Source: Chlorobium sp. N1 (GTDB lineage: Bacteria; Bacteroidota; Chlorobiia; Chlorobiales; Chlorobiaceae). Taken from it: 64,000 nucleotides of DNA. The translations under genes were made by a program, and so were the position numbers. Below the pieces are notes generated by a model. It was not told the DNA's origin and searched no databases. It saw only the letters and a list, made by a program, of their open reading frames with translations. How positions within the stretch are numbered: the first letter of the stretch is position 1; each line of letters begins with the position of its first letter. The stretch spans positions 186,001-250,000 of the forward strand of contig NZ_SJPA01000002.1 in the NCBI RefSeq assembly GCF_004332115.1. Direction: 5' to 3'. Shown here one piece after another: positions 37,481 to 46,523 of this stretch.

Positions 37481-38479
37481 TCAGCGGAAGCTCGAAAGCT
37501 GTTCTGCGAAACGGGTGTCGTCGGCGACCGCCCGTCCCCTGGTGGTCAGATACCCTCCGGTCAGGAAACCGTCGGCTCCCGACAGCATGAGCAGGCCCTG
37601 GAAATCCTTCATGACGGTCTCGCGGCCGGCGGCGAACTTGATGGTCTTTTGGGGATGGATGAGCCGCGCAACGGCGAAGGTCTTGACGACATCGGCGAGC
37701 GGCAGCGGCGCCGCCCCTTCGAGCGGGGTGCCCTTGATCGGTACGAGAACGTTGATCGGAATGACGGAGACGTCGAGTTCCCGGAGCGCGAAGAGCATAT
37801 CAAGCCGCTCCTCCATGCTCTCCCCCACGCCGATGATGCCGCCGCAGCATACCGACACGCCGCTTTTGCGCAGCAGCCGGACCGTCTCCATCCGGTCCCG
37901 GACGCTGTGCGTGTCGGCGATGAGCTCGCCGTAGCGCTCAGGCGCCACCTGGATGTTGATGTTGTAGTGCGCGATGCCGCACTCCGCGAGCGCCGCGGCC
38001 GTTTCGGGGCCGAGCACGCCGAGCGAGGCGCAGACCTTGAGGGTGGGGAGCTCCTCGTGCAGCCGCCCGATCATGCCAAGGATGCGCCGGAACTCCGCGC
38101 TCATCTTCGGGTAGCCGCAGCCGCTCGTCACGATGCCGAAGTGCGACACCCCCTGCTCCACCGAGGCGCGGGCCTCGAAGATCACCGCATCATCGTCGAC
38201 GAGCGGATAGACCTCGATCTCGGAGCTGTTGTGGCGGGACTGGGCGCAAAACCGGCAGTTCTCCCCGCAGACCCCCGACTTCGCGTTCATGATCGAGCAG
38301 GCGTGCACCCCGCCCCCGCCGTACCGGTTCCGGACCTTGTTGGCGAGGGAGGCGATGTCGAGGGCGTGGCCGCCCTCGAGCGAACAGAGGGCAAGGGCTG
38401 CTTCGCGGCCGATCGGCTCGCCGGTCTCGAGCACGCGGTATGCCGCGGCGACTGCGGGATGGAGGGTCGTGGTGTCCAT
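37481..38479 (-). CDS. bioB: Biotin synthase
   Basis: A 332-residue radical SAM enzyme inserting sulfur into dethiobiotin. The [4Fe-4S] motif is [12 protein letters not shown] with Cys71, Cys75 and Cys78. Cluster-2 ligands are expected among the later Cys/Arg residues, including Cys150. The segment usually written Y-N-H-N-L-D-T reads [11 protein letters not shown] here (Asn173, Asn175, Gln177), an unusual substitution of the Asp. ATG 38479 ([10 protein letters not shown]) is preferred; an in-frame TTG at 38494 would add five residues. Only about 18 bases separate it from birA. Confidence 0.94.
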   Translation of the reverse strand: MDTTTLHPAVAAAYRVLETGEPIGREAALALCSLEGGHALDIASLANKVRNRYGGGGVHACSIMNAKSGVCGENCRFCAQSRHNSSEIEVYPLVDDDAVIFEARASVEQGVSHFGIVTSGCGYPKMSAEFRRILGMIGRLHEELPTLKVCASLGVLGPETAAALAECGIAHYNINIQVAPERYGELIADTHSVRDRMETVRLLRKSGVSVCCGGIIGVGESMEERLDMLFALRELDVSVIPINVLVPIKGTPLEGAAPLPLADVVKTFAVARLIHPQKTIKFAAGRETVMKDFQGLLMLSGADGFLTGGYLTTRGRAVADDTRFAEQLSSFR

Positions 38480-38497
38480 AATGGAAGGGTGCAATGG

Positions 38498-39475
38498 TTA
38501 TTTCCTGAGACGGGCCTCACCCGAAGCCACCCGGTGCAGGGTGCCGTCGGAGTCGGTGATGATGAGTTCCCCGGTGGGGGCGATCCCGGTGACCGTGCCC
38601 TCGAGCACGCCGCGCATCCGATCGACCACCACCCTGCGTCCGCGGAGGAAGGCGTGCGCCTCGAGCTCCCCGAGGACGAAGCCGAGATCCGGCTCATCAT
38701 GCCAGCGGCGGTAGAGCGGCTCGAAATGGTTCAGCACCGAGGCCAGAAGGGCCGGACGCGATACCGGAACGCCGGTCTCCAGCAGCAGCGAGGTCGCCGT
38801 ACCGGAAAGTTCCCCCTCGAACGAGGGCTGGTTGACGTTGATGCCGATGCCGGCCACCACGAAGTGGGCCCGATCGGCTTCCGACTGCATCTCGCAGAGG
38901 ATGCCGGAGAGCTTGCGCCCTTCAGCGAAAATGTCGTTCGGCCACTTGACGCTCGGCCGAAGGCCGTGGCCAAGCCCCGAAATCGCCCGGCGCACGGCCT
39001 CGGCGAGCAGGAGGGTCAGCTGCGGAATGCGCCCCGGGGGAAGCAGGGGGCGCAGCACCAGAGAAAAATAGAGGTTCACGCCCGAGGGGGAGTCCCAGCT
39101 CCGGCCGAGCCGCCCGCGCCCCGCCGTCTGGAGGTCGGCGACGACGACAGCACCCTCTGCGGCCCCCTCGGCCGCCATGGCCCGGGCTTCGGTATTGGTG
39201 GACCCGAGGCTCGGGTGCCAGTAGAGCCGGCGGCCAAAGAGAGCCGTTGCAAGATGCTGTTCCACCTCGACGTCGAGCGGCCGGTCCGCCATCGAAGAGA
39301 GGCGGTAGCCGAGGCCGGTACGGGCTTCGACCCCGTAACCCGCACTGCGGAGCTGGCGGATGTGCTTCCAGACCGCGCTGCGGGTCATGCCGAACTCCAT
39401 TGAGAGCTCGGCGCCCGAGAGGAAGCTGCCGGAAGCTGCGAGCCGGCGGAGGATGCTGAGTGAAATATCGTGCAT
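38498..39475 (-). CDS. birA: Bifunctional biotin ligase / biotin operon repressor BirA
   Basis: A 325-residue protein with an N-terminal winged HTH (about residues 1-60; SGAELSMEFGMTRSAVWKHI), so it should regulate as well as ligate. The central ligase domain has LGSTNTEARAM, the biotinyl-AMP loop TAGRGRLGRSWDSP near 118, LRPSVKWPNDIFAEGRKLSG and FVVAGIGINVNQ, and it ends in an SH3-like C-domain. It attaches biotin to carboxylase carriers and represses biotin genes when biotin-loaded. A BirA-type palindrome ends ten bases before its own ATG, so the operon is autoregulated. Confidence 0.95.
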   Translation of the reverse strand: MHDISLSILRRLAASGSFLSGAELSMEFGMTRSAVWKHIRQLRSAGYGVEARTGLGYRLSSMADRPLDVEVEQHLATALFGRRLYWHPSLGSTNTEARAMAAEGAAEGAVVVADLQTAGRGRLGRSWDSPSGVNLYFSLVLRPLLPPGRIPQLTLLLAEAVRRAISGLGHGLRPSVKWPNDIFAEGRKLSGILCEMQSEADRAHFVVAGIGINVNQPSFEGELSGTATSLLLETGVPVSRPALLASVLNHFEPLYRRWHDEPDLGFVLGELEAHAFLRGRRVVVDRMRGVLEGTVTGIAPTGELIITDSDGTLHRVASGEARLRK

Positions 39476-39484
39476 GGCGCAAAG

Positions 39485-39516
39485 TTGTCAACCTGAATGT
39501 ACGACAGGGTCGACAG
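39485..39516 (-). promoter_or_regulatory. BirA operator in front of the biotin operon
   Basis: On the plus strand TTGTCAACC (39485-39493) and GGTCGACAG (39508-39516) are spaced by 14 bases. The known BirA consensus is TTGTAAACC, N14-15, GGTTTACAA. The two half-sites match each other's complement at 7 of 9 positions. The site begins ten bases upstream of the birA start and covers the candidate -10 box. Binding is inferred from the consensus and from BirA carrying an HTH. Confidence 0.75.
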
Positions 39517-39524
39517 CTTTGCAA
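39496..39524 (-). promoter_or_regulatory. Candidate promoter of the birA-bio operon
   Basis: On the minus strand TTGCAA (39524-39519), a 17-base spacer and TACATT (39501-39496) form a sigma70-like promoter with 4/6 matches in each hexamer. The spacer and -10 box lie within the BirA palindrome, the expected geometry for steric repression. Confidence 0.45.
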
Positions 39525-39537
39525 AGGAAGGGAAAAA

Positions 39538-41244
39538 CTAGCGGGAGGAGGCCATGCGTGAGGCCTCGTACTCGCTGCGGTAGGCCTGCAGGCCCTGGAA
39601 GATGCTGTAGGCGATCTTGGTCTGCTCCTGGCGGTCGCGCAGGATCCGCTCCTCGCGGGGATTGGAGATGTAGCCGACCTCGACGAGGGCGCTCGGCATC
39701 GAGGGGGTCCAGAGCACCATGAATCCCGCCTGGCGGACCGGGCGGCTGTTGGTGCTCGCCGTCGAGCGGTCGAGCGGCTTGAGCAGCGCACGGGCGAGGG
39801 TGGTGGAGTGCCGGATGAAGGAACTCTGTGCCATGGAGCTCATGATGAGGTGCTCGTCGCTGAAGTTCCGGTACTGCTCCCTGAAGTCCGCCTCCTCCTT
39901 GATGACGCCGTTTTCGAGCATGGCGACCTTCAGGGCGGCCGCACTCTTGTGGGGGCCGAGGATGTAGACCTCCGAGCCGCGTATCGCGCGATTGTCGTTG
40001 GCGTTGCAGTGCACGCTGAGGAACAGCTTGCCTTCGTTGCGGTTGGCGATCTTTCCGCGCTCGTGCAGCGGGATGAAGACGTCGCTGCTGCGGGTGTAGA
40101 CCACCTTCACGCCGGGCCATTTGCGGCTGATGATGCCACCGAGGTCCCGGACGATGTTCAGCGCCACGTCCTTCTCGCGGGTACCTTTCGGGCCGACCGC
40201 ACCGGGGTCCTTGCCACCGTGCCCTGCGTCGAGTACGATGGTGTCGAGTTTCCACTTCTCCACATCCTGGCGGATGACGGTGGCGATCCGCCGGGCTTTC
40301 TCGCGGCTGCGGATGGCCTCGACGTCCGCGTCGCTGCGCACGTAGAGCAGATAGCGGTTGGTGCGCGCGTCGCGCTGGTAATCAAGCGAGCGCACGACGC
40401 CGGAACGGCTGGCAAAGACCACGCTGAACAGCAGGCTTCCGGCCGGCCCCCGCTGCGGGGTTATGGAGCGGACGATGCCGGCAGGAAAGGCCTTGGTAAG
40501 GGCCGCAGGGTCGCAGGTGGCTCCGGGAAGCGAGAGGGTCGCCCGACCCTCGGCGTCCGGCTGGGAGAGCCGGGCCGAAGCCGCCGCGCCGGTTGCGGCA
40601 AAGGCGATGATCGCCCCGTTGGCCCGCTCTTCCACCTCGACGCCGGTGATCCGGGTCGGGCCCGAAGCCGGGGGCTGCAGCGGGGGCTGGGGAGCGAGGG
40701 TGCCGACGGAAGCCTCGGAGCGGCCTGCCGGGCGCGGCTGGAGCCAGGCCTTGAACATCCCTTCTGAAGCGCTGTAGACGACGTCGCGGTCGAGCCAGAG
40801 CGAGTAGAGGCGGGCCGTCTGGCTTATGGGCAGGAAGAGGCGCTGCTCGAGCAGCACCGGAGGGGCGGAGAGCTGGACGATGCGTGCGGGCTCGGCGGCC
40901 CGGCGGGAGACGATCCTGGCGAAGCTGCCGCCGGCCGTGACGGTGCAGACGCTCCCGGGGCCCGCAAGCGACTCCTCGGCCGAAAGCATCCCATCCGAAG
41001 TCCGGTAGGTGAGGCGCAGCGCCCTTGTCATGGACTGCAGGTCTATGAGGGTCCGCCCGTCGGCGCCCTTGCGCGAGAGCACCCTGATGGTGTAGCCCTC
41101 GCCGTTGCCCTGCAGGACACGGAGAGGAACGGAAGAGACGCTCCAGGGCGGCGCATTCGACGCATCGAGCCTCTGGGGCAGGCAGGCCGCCAGAAAGAGA
41201 AGGAAAAAGACGAAAGGTGCCGCGGGACGCGAAAAGGGGTTCAT
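39538..41244 (-). CDS. N-acetylmuramoyl-L-alanine amidase (Amidase_3 family), probable lipoprotein
   Basis: A 568-residue cell-wall hydrolase. The signal segment ends FLFLAACLPQ, a fair lipobox (LAAC near residue 22). Residues about 35-290 form a poorly conserved AMIN-like/copper-amine-oxidase-like beta region with a Pro/Gly-rich hinge near 190. The C-terminal catalytic domain (about 330-560) has the zinc ligands in TIVLDAGHGGKDPGAVG, a Glu in ISRKWPGVKVVYTRSSD vicinity, LFLSVHCNAN, and the final ALVEVGYISNPREE. It cuts the amide between MurNAc and the peptide, as AmiA/B/C do at division. ATG 41244 is preferred over 41262. Confidence 0.88.
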   Translation of the reverse strand: MNPFSRPAAPFVFFLLFLAACLPQRLDASNAPPWSVSSVPLRVLQGNGEGYTIRVLSRKGADGRTLIDLQSMTRALRLTYRTSDGMLSAEESLAGPGSVCTVTAGGSFARIVSRRAAEPARIVQLSAPPVLLEQRLFLPISQTARLYSLWLDRDVVYSASEGMFKAWLQPRPAGRSEASVGTLAPQPPLQPPASGPTRITGVEVEERANGAIIAFAATGAAASARLSQPDAEGRATLSLPGATCDPAALTKAFPAGIVRSITPQRGPAGSLLFSVVFASRSGVVRSLDYQRDARTNRYLLYVRSDADVEAIRSREKARRIATVIRQDVEKWKLDTIVLDAGHGGKDPGAVGPKGTREKDVALNIVRDLGGIISRKWPGVKVVYTRSSDVFIPLHERGKIANRNEGKLFLSVHCNANDNRAIRGSEVYILGPHKSAAALKVAMLENGVIKEEADFREQYRNFSDEHLIMSSMAQSSFIRHSTTLARALLKPLDRSTASTNSRPVRQAGFMVLWTPSMPSALVEVGYISNPREERILRDRQEQTKIAYSIFQGLQAYRSEYEASRMASSR

Positions 41245-41371
41245 GGACCGGCCGATTGTCAATGGGTTGTTATCGTGGGTGGTGCGGGAGCCCGACTGAA
41301 CAACTCAAGGGTCCCGGGCCGCGGAGGCGGGAGCACGACGCATGGCCGTGCCGCAACTCCGTCAGCGGCAG

Positions 41372-41377
41372 TATAAT
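41372..41377 (+). promoter_or_regulatory. Candidate -10 box of topA
   Basis: A consensus TATAAT lies in the AT-rich part of the 227-base gap between the amidase gene and topA, 95 bases before the topA start. No good -35 box is found at the normal spacing, so confidence is limited. Confidence 0.35.
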
Positions 41378-41471
41378 AAATATAAGGCTAGCCTGAAATT
41401 TGTTTTTAAGCAAGCAAGGCCTATCTTTTTCAAAAATTTCATTGCAACCCTCTCAGCACAGGGACCGACGA

Positions 41472-43880
41472 ATGGCTTCAAAAACAGCGGCACCGTCCGC
41501 CAGAAACAGGACCCTGATCGTCGTGGAGTCGCCCTCCAAGGCCAAGACGATCAACAAGTACCTCGGCGACAGCTACACGGTGTTCGCCTCGGTGGGCCAC
41601 ATCAAGGACCTCCCCAAAAAAGAGATCGGGCTTGATTTCGACAACCATTACGAGCCCCGCTACGAGGTCATCCCCGGCAAGGAGAAGGTCGTCCGGCAGC
41701 TGAAGAAGCTCGCCGCGGAGGCCGACGGCGTCATGATCGCGACCGACCCCGACCGCGAGGGAGAGGCCATCGCCTGGCACATCGCCAACGAAATCGGCCC
41801 CACCGCGAAACCCGTCTCACGGGTCATGTTCAACGAGATCACCAAGAGCGCCATCATCTCGGCCATCGAGGATCCGCGCCAGATCGACTACCGCCTGGTC
41901 CGGAGCCAGCAGACCCGCCAAGGGCTCGACAAGATCGTCGGCTACCGCATCAGCCCCTTCCTCTGGAACGTCGTCATGCGCGGACTCTCGGCCGGCCGGG
42001 TACAGTCCGTCGCCCTGCGCCTCATCTGCGAGCGTGAGGCGGAGATCAACAGTTTCGAGGTGCAGGAGTACTGGACGATCGCGGCCGACTTCACCACCGA
42101 AAGCGGGGAGACCTTCCGCGCCAAGCTCGTGAAACTCGAGGACGGGAAGCCCGAACTCCCGAACCAGGCCGCCGCCGAAGCCGCCGCAGCCCTCGTGCAG
42201 CAGGGCAGCTACCGGCTGCAGGACATCGTGCCGCGCACCCAGCAGCGCAAACCGCCCCTCCCCTTCACCACCTCGCTCCTCCAGCAGGCCGCATCGAACC
42301 AGCTCGGCTTCGGCTCGAAGAAGACCATGCGGCTCGCCCAGCAGCTCTACGAAGGCATCGACCTCGGCGAAGAGGGTGCGACCGGCCTCATCACCTACAT
42401 GAGGACCGACTCGATCCGCATCGGCAACGAGGCGGCCGGACAGGCCCGCAGCTTCATCGAGCACGCCTTCGGCAAGGAGTTCGTCGGATGGGGCGGAGCC
42501 GCCAAATCCACGAAGAACGCGCAGGATGCCCACGAAGCGGTCCGCCCGACCGCCGTCGGCCGCCGCCCCGAGCAGCTGAAATCCTACCTCACCCCCGACC
42601 AGTTCAAGCTCTACGACCTCATCTGGAAACGCTTCGTCGCCGCCATGATGGCTCCGGCCAAGATTGAGCAGACGAGGGTCGAGGTCGGCGACCTGCAGCG
42701 CGGCATCCTCTTCAGGGCGAGCGGCAGCCGGGTACTCTTCGCCGGCTTCATGCGGGTCTTCAACGACCAGGAGGAACTCGAGTACGAGGCCCGCAAATCG
42801 ACCAAGGACGAAGGCGAAAAGGAGCAGGAGGTCCGCCTCCCGAAGCAGCTCGAGAAAGACGGAGCGCTGAAGCTCGGCGAGCTCGACAGCCGCCAGAGCT
42901 TCACCCGTCCCCCGGCCCGCTTCAGCGAGGCGACCCTCGTCAAGGAGCTCGACAACTACGGCATCGGCCGCCCGTCGACCTACGCATCCATCTTCTCCAC
43001 CCTGCAGGACCGCCGTTACGTGGAGCTGCAGAAGAAGAAAATCATCCCGACCATGCTCGGCATGGACGTCTCGGCGATCCTCGTAGCCAACTTCCCCGAC
43101 CTCTTCAACGTCGACTTCACCGCCGAGATGGAGAACGAGCTCGACAAGGTGGCCGCCGGCGAAGACGAGTACGAGCAGGTGCTCGACAGCTTCTACCGCC
43201 CGCTCGAAACGGCGCTCAGCCTCCGCAAGGAGGATCCGCTGATCCCGCAGAACCGCGACGCAGCCATCTGCGAGAAGTGCGGCGAGGGGCACATGATCGT
43301 CAAATGGACCCAGAGCGGCAAGTTCCTCGGCTGCTCCCGCTACCCGAAGTGCCGCAACATCAAACCGATCAGCACCAACCGCGAAAAGCCCAGGGACACC
43401 GGCATCCGCTGCCCCTCATGCGGCGAGGGGCACATGCTCCTGCGCAACGGCCGGCTCGGGCCGTTCCTGGCCTGCTCCAGCTATCCGAAGTGCAACACCC
43501 TGCTGAACCTCTCCAAGCAGCGGCACGTCGAACCGATGAAGATCCCGCCGGTGGTGACCGACCTGGCATGCCCCAAGTGCGGCGCTCCGATGAACCTCCG
43601 CATCGGCAAGCGGGGCCCCTGGCTCGGCTGCTCGAAATTCCCGAAATGCCGCGGCCGCATGGCCTGGAACTCTCTCGACGAGGGAGTGCGCAACCATTGG
43701 GAGGCCGTCATGGAGGAGCACCGGAAGGCCCACCCGACGGTCACGCTCATGATGCTCGACGGCACACCCGTCCCGATGCAGATGGCCGTCGACGACATCA
43801 TCCTGATGGCCGAGGAGAGCGGCATGGTCGAAGTGGCCGAGGAGACCCCCGAAGAGGTGGCGGCGGAAAAACAGGACTGA
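41472..43880 (+). CDS. topA: DNA topoisomerase I
   Basis: An 802-residue type IA topoisomerase that relaxes negative supercoils. The Toprim domain is at the start (TLIVVESPSKAKTINKYLG, then MIATDPDREGEAIAWHI with the acidic triad). The catalytic Tyr is in GLITYMRTDSIRIG. After about residue 595 come three C-terminal Cys4 zinc ribbons (CEKCGEGHMIVK...CSRYPKC, CPSCGEGHMLLR...CSSYPKC, CPKCGAPMNLRI...CSKFPKC) that bind single-stranded DNA. A further acidic tail follows. ATG 41472 chosen because the Toprim fold begins soon after; the frame upstream starts with TTG. An intrinsic terminator follows. Confidence 0.97.
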   Translation: MASKTAAPSARNRTLIVVESPSKAKTINKYLGDSYTVFASVGHIKDLPKKEIGLDFDNHYEPRYEVIPGKEKVVRQLKKLAAEADGVMIATDPDREGEAIAWHIANEIGPTAKPVSRVMFNEITKSAIISAIEDPRQIDYRLVRSQQTRQGLDKIVGYRISPFLWNVVMRGLSAGRVQSVALRLICEREAEINSFEVQEYWTIAADFTTESGETFRAKLVKLEDGKPELPNQAAAEAAAALVQQGSYRLQDIVPRTQQRKPPLPFTTSLLQQAASNQLGFGSKKTMRLAQQLYEGIDLGEEGATGLITYMRTDSIRIGNEAAGQARSFIEHAFGKEFVGWGGAAKSTKNAQDAHEAVRPTAVGRRPEQLKSYLTPDQFKLYDLIWKRFVAAMMAPAKIEQTRVEVGDLQRGILFRASGSRVLFAGFMRVFNDQEELEYEARKSTKDEGEKEQEVRLPKQLEKDGALKLGELDSRQSFTRPPARFSEATLVKELDNYGIGRPSTYASIFSTLQDRRYVELQKKKIIPTMLGMDVSAILVANFPDLFNVDFTAEMENELDKVAAGEDEYEQVLDSFYRPLETALSLRKEDPLIPQNRDAAICEKCGEGHMIVKWTQSGKFLGCSRYPKCRNIKPISTNREKPRDTGIRCPSCGEGHMLLRNGRLGPFLACSSYPKCNTLLNLSKQRHVEPMKIPPVVTDLACPKCGAPMNLRIGKRGPWLGCSKFPKCRGRMAWNSLDEGVRNHWEAVMEEHRKAHPTVTLMMLDGTPVPMQMAVDDIILMAEESGMVEVAEETPEEVAAEKQD

Positions 43881-43915
43881 GCAGTCCCGGCGCCACCGCA
43901 GGAACAATGAACGGG

Positions 43916-43954
43916 AAAGCCCGGCATGCAGAAGCGCTGCAGCCGGGCTTTTTT
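43916..43954 (+). terminator. Bidirectional intrinsic terminator between topA and feoB
   Basis: GCCCGGC (43919-43925) pairs with GCCGGGC (43942-43948), extended by a TGCA/TGCA inner pair, with three As before and six Ts after. It lies 36 bases after the topA stop and 33 before the feoB stop on the other strand, so it can serve both. Confidence 0.88.
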
Positions 43955-43987
43955 GCGTTCGCCCCGCCGGAACAGGACCGGGGAGGT

Positions 43988-46126
43988 CTACAGGAAGAAG
44001 AGCGCCCCGCGGTAGGTGATGAACGAGAGCAGCCATGCCACCGAGAGCGAGTAGGCTGAATAGAGCAGTACCGGCTTCCACCGGCCGACCTCCTTCTTCA
44101 TCACCCCGATGGCGGCGACGCAGGGCAGGTAGAGCAGCACGAAGACCATGAGGCTCAGGGCCGTCGCCCGGCTGAAGGCCGGATCGCTCTTGAGGATCGC
44201 CTGCAGGTCCCCGCCCTCGGCATCCGACGAGAGCGCGTAGATGGTTGCCATGGTGGACACGACCACCTCCTTGGCCGCAAGGCCGGTGACGAGCGCGATG
44301 CCGATCCGCCAGTCGAATCCGAGCGGCTTTATGACGGGCTCCATCAGCATGCCGGCACGTCCGGCAAGCGAGTGTGCGAGCTGCTCGCGCTCGGCCGCAT
44401 GCAGGAGCTCCGCGACGCGGCTCTCCCGCTCCTCGGCACCGAGCCCCGGATCGGCCATGACGGCCGCTGTCGCGCGCCTGAGGCCGCTCTCCACCTCCGC
44501 GCTGCGCGGGTAGTTGCTGGCGACCCAGATGATGACCACGGCGGCAAGGATCAGGGTGCCTGCCTTCTTGACGTACATCAGGGCCTTGACCCTGGCCTGG
44601 AAAAGCACCGAGCCGAGGGTCGGCCAGCGGTAGGGGGGCAGCTCCATGACGAAAGGCTCGGAATCGCTCTTCAGCACCGTCGACTTGAGGATCCAGGCGG
44701 TCCAGAGCCCGACGGCGATGCCGAGCAGGTAGATCCCGAAGAGGATGTTGGCGGCCCAGGACGGCGCGAAGAACGCGCCGCAGAGCAGGACATAGACCGG
44801 AAGCTTGGCGCCGCAGCTCATGAAGGGAATGATCATGATCGTGGCGAGCCGGTCGGTTCGGCTCTTGAGCGTGCGGGTGGCCATGATGGCCGGAATCGAG
44901 CAGCCGAACCCCGTGATCATCGGGATGAACGACTTGCCGTGCAGGCCGAAGCGGTGCATGACCCGATCGATCACGAAGGCCGCCCTGGCCATGTAGCCGG
45001 AAGCCTCAAGGAAGGAGAGGCCGATGAAGAGCAGGACGATGTTCGGCAGGAACACCAGCACCCCGCCGACCCCGGCGAGCACCCCGTCGAGCAGGATCGA
45101 GCGCAGCATGCCGGGCTCGAGGTAGCGTCCGGCGAAGACGCCGATCATGGAGAAGAGCGAGGAGAGCCAGTCCATCATGGGCGCGCCGAGCGTGAAGGTG
45201 AAATGGAAGACCGCCCAGACGACGAGCAGGAATACCGGAAGGCCGAGCACCCGGTTGAGCACGACCATGTCGATATAGTCGGTAAGGGTGGTGCGCCGCT
45301 TTCCGGGCATCGAGACGCACTCCTTCATGGCGCCCCTGATGAAGGCGTGGCGGTCTTCCGATATGAGCTCCTCCGGGTCCGAGCCGTAGAGCCTTCGGGC
45401 CTCCCGCATGGCCTCCTGCATGACCACCTCGACCTTCACCCATACCGGCTGGCGCTGGATCTCGCGGTAGACCTCGCGGTCGCTCTCGAGCAGCTTGACG
45501 GCAAGCCAGCGGCTGTTGTAGGCGGAGAGCTCGGGAACACCGGCCAGCAGTTCGCAGATCTCGTTGATGTGCTCCTCGAGCCCCTCGCGGAAAAACAGCT
45601 TGTTCTTCTGGAGCTCGATCTTCCCCTCCCCGACGCGGATGACGTGGTCGAGCAGGGAGTCGAGCCCGGTGCGCTTCTTGGCGGAGGTGGGCACGATGTG
45701 GCAGCCGAGCAGGAGCTGGAGCTGGCGATCGTCGATCTTCATCCCCTTCTCCTCGACCTCGTCCATCATGTTCAGTGCCACCAGGAAGTCCACCTCCATC
45801 TCCATGAGCTGGGTGGTAAGCAGGAGGCTCCGCTCGATGTTCGGGCCCTCGATGACGTTGACGACGACATCCGGGCGCTGCTCGATCAGGTACTGGCGGG
45901 TAACGATCTCCTCGGGCGAGTAGGGGGTGAGCGAATAGGTGCCGGGAAGGTCGACGATCTTGATGCGGTAGCCGCGGTAGTCGAGGTAGCCCTCGTATTT
46001 CTCTATCGTGACGCCGGGGAAGTTGCCCACCTTCTGGTGGGCGCCCGTCAGGGCGTTGAAGAGGGAGGACTTTCCGCAGTTCGGGTTGCCGCAGAGGGCG
46101 ATCGAGAGCTCTTTCTTCGCTGTCAT
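43988..46126 (-). CDS. feoB: Ferrous iron transporter FeoB
   Basis: A 712-residue protein. The N-terminal G domain has G1 GNPNCGKSSLFNAL, the G2 region NFPGVTIEKYEG, G3 DLPGTYSLTPYSPEE and G4 NMMDEVE. A GDI-like helical spacer (about 175-285) and a polytopic membrane part with the Gate motifs (IPMITGFGCSIPAIMATRTL and the later ALVTGLAAKEVVVST) follow. It imports Fe(II) with GTP hydrolysis. It overlaps feoA by four bases. In an organism with abundant Fe-S and haem proteins this is likely the principal ferrous iron route. Confidence 0.96.
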   Translation of the reverse strand: MTAKKELSIALCGNPNCGKSSLFNALTGAHQKVGNFPGVTIEKYEGYLDYRGYRIKIVDLPGTYSLTPYSPEEIVTRQYLIEQRPDVVVNVIEGPNIERSLLLTTQLMEMEVDFLVALNMMDEVEEKGMKIDDRQLQLLLGCHIVPTSAKKRTGLDSLLDHVIRVGEGKIELQKNKLFFREGLEEHINEICELLAGVPELSAYNSRWLAVKLLESDREVYREIQRQPVWVKVEVVMQEAMREARRLYGSDPEELISEDRHAFIRGAMKECVSMPGKRRTTLTDYIDMVVLNRVLGLPVFLLVVWAVFHFTFTLGAPMMDWLSSLFSMIGVFAGRYLEPGMLRSILLDGVLAGVGGVLVFLPNIVLLFIGLSFLEASGYMARAAFVIDRVMHRFGLHGKSFIPMITGFGCSIPAIMATRTLKSRTDRLATIMIIPFMSCGAKLPVYVLLCGAFFAPSWAANILFGIYLLGIAVGLWTAWILKSTVLKSDSEPFVMELPPYRWPTLGSVLFQARVKALMYVKKAGTLILAAVVIIWVASNYPRSAEVESGLRRATAAVMADPGLGAEERESRVAELLHAAEREQLAHSLAGRAGMLMEPVIKPLGFDWRIGIALVTGLAAKEVVVSTMATIYALSSDAEGGDLQAILKSDPAFSRATALSLMVFVLLYLPCVAAIGVMKKEVGRWKPVLLYSAYSLSVAWLLSFITYRGALFFL

Positions 46127-46416
46127 TGCCGCCTCCCGAATGCGTGGCGCCGGGGTCCGCCGGCGTGCAGCCGCCGTCCGTCTCCCACGCCGCCTTTCCG
46201 CTCGACCATGATTCCGTCGGCCTCGCTTTTGCGCATGGTGAGGTAGAGCCCCTTGAAAAAGATTTCCATCGGGTCGCCGAGCGGGGCCACCCTCAGCACC
46301 TTGAAGCGGGTACCCTTGATGAGCCCCATGTCCATGATGCGGCGCCTTACTGCCGCATCGACCTTGAGAGCGGTGACTTCGGCCTTGTCTCCGACCTGCA
46401 GTTCCGATAAACGCAT
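46123..46416 (-). CDS. feoA: FeoA SH3-like iron transport accessory protein
   Basis: A 97-residue FeoA: MRLSELQVGDKAEVTAL, VRRRIMDMGLIKGTRFKVL, APLGDPMEIFFKGLYLTMRK. The core SH3-like beta barrel occupies residues 1-75; the last 20 residues are an Arg/His/Gly-rich tail created where the frame runs into the feoB start. FeoA assists FeoB. It is the first gene of the feoAB pair, with an AT-rich upstream region containing a small palindrome (46449-46463). Confidence 0.93.
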   Translation of the reverse strand: MRLSELQVGDKAEVTALKVDAAVRRRIMDMGLIKGTRFKVLRVAPLGDPMEIFFKGLYLTMRKSEADGIMVERKGGVGDGRRLHAGGPRRHAFGRRQ

Positions 46417-46448
46417 GTACTTACTCCGGGAAAACGCCTGCGCGCCGT

Positions 46449-46463
46449 TTAATTTAGAATTAA
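46449..46463. promoter_or_regulatory. AT-rich palindrome upstream of feoA
   Basis: TTAATT, three bases, AATTAA: a perfect 6-3-6 dyad located 33-47 bases upstream of the feoA start in an otherwise GC-rich chromosome. A metal-responsive regulator of the Fur or DtxR type could bind here, but it does not match the 19-base Fur consensus well. Confidence 0.3.
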
Positions 46464-46523
46464 TATAAATAACGGAGGGCGAATACGAAAACGTTCCCCG
46501 GCTTTTTCCGGTCGCCTCCGTCC

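Noticed and set aside
36839-39403. 854-codon plus-strand open frame across bioF, bioB and birA
   Set aside because: Antisense of three recognisable genes; composition typical of a third-position GC shadow and no homology-like motif.
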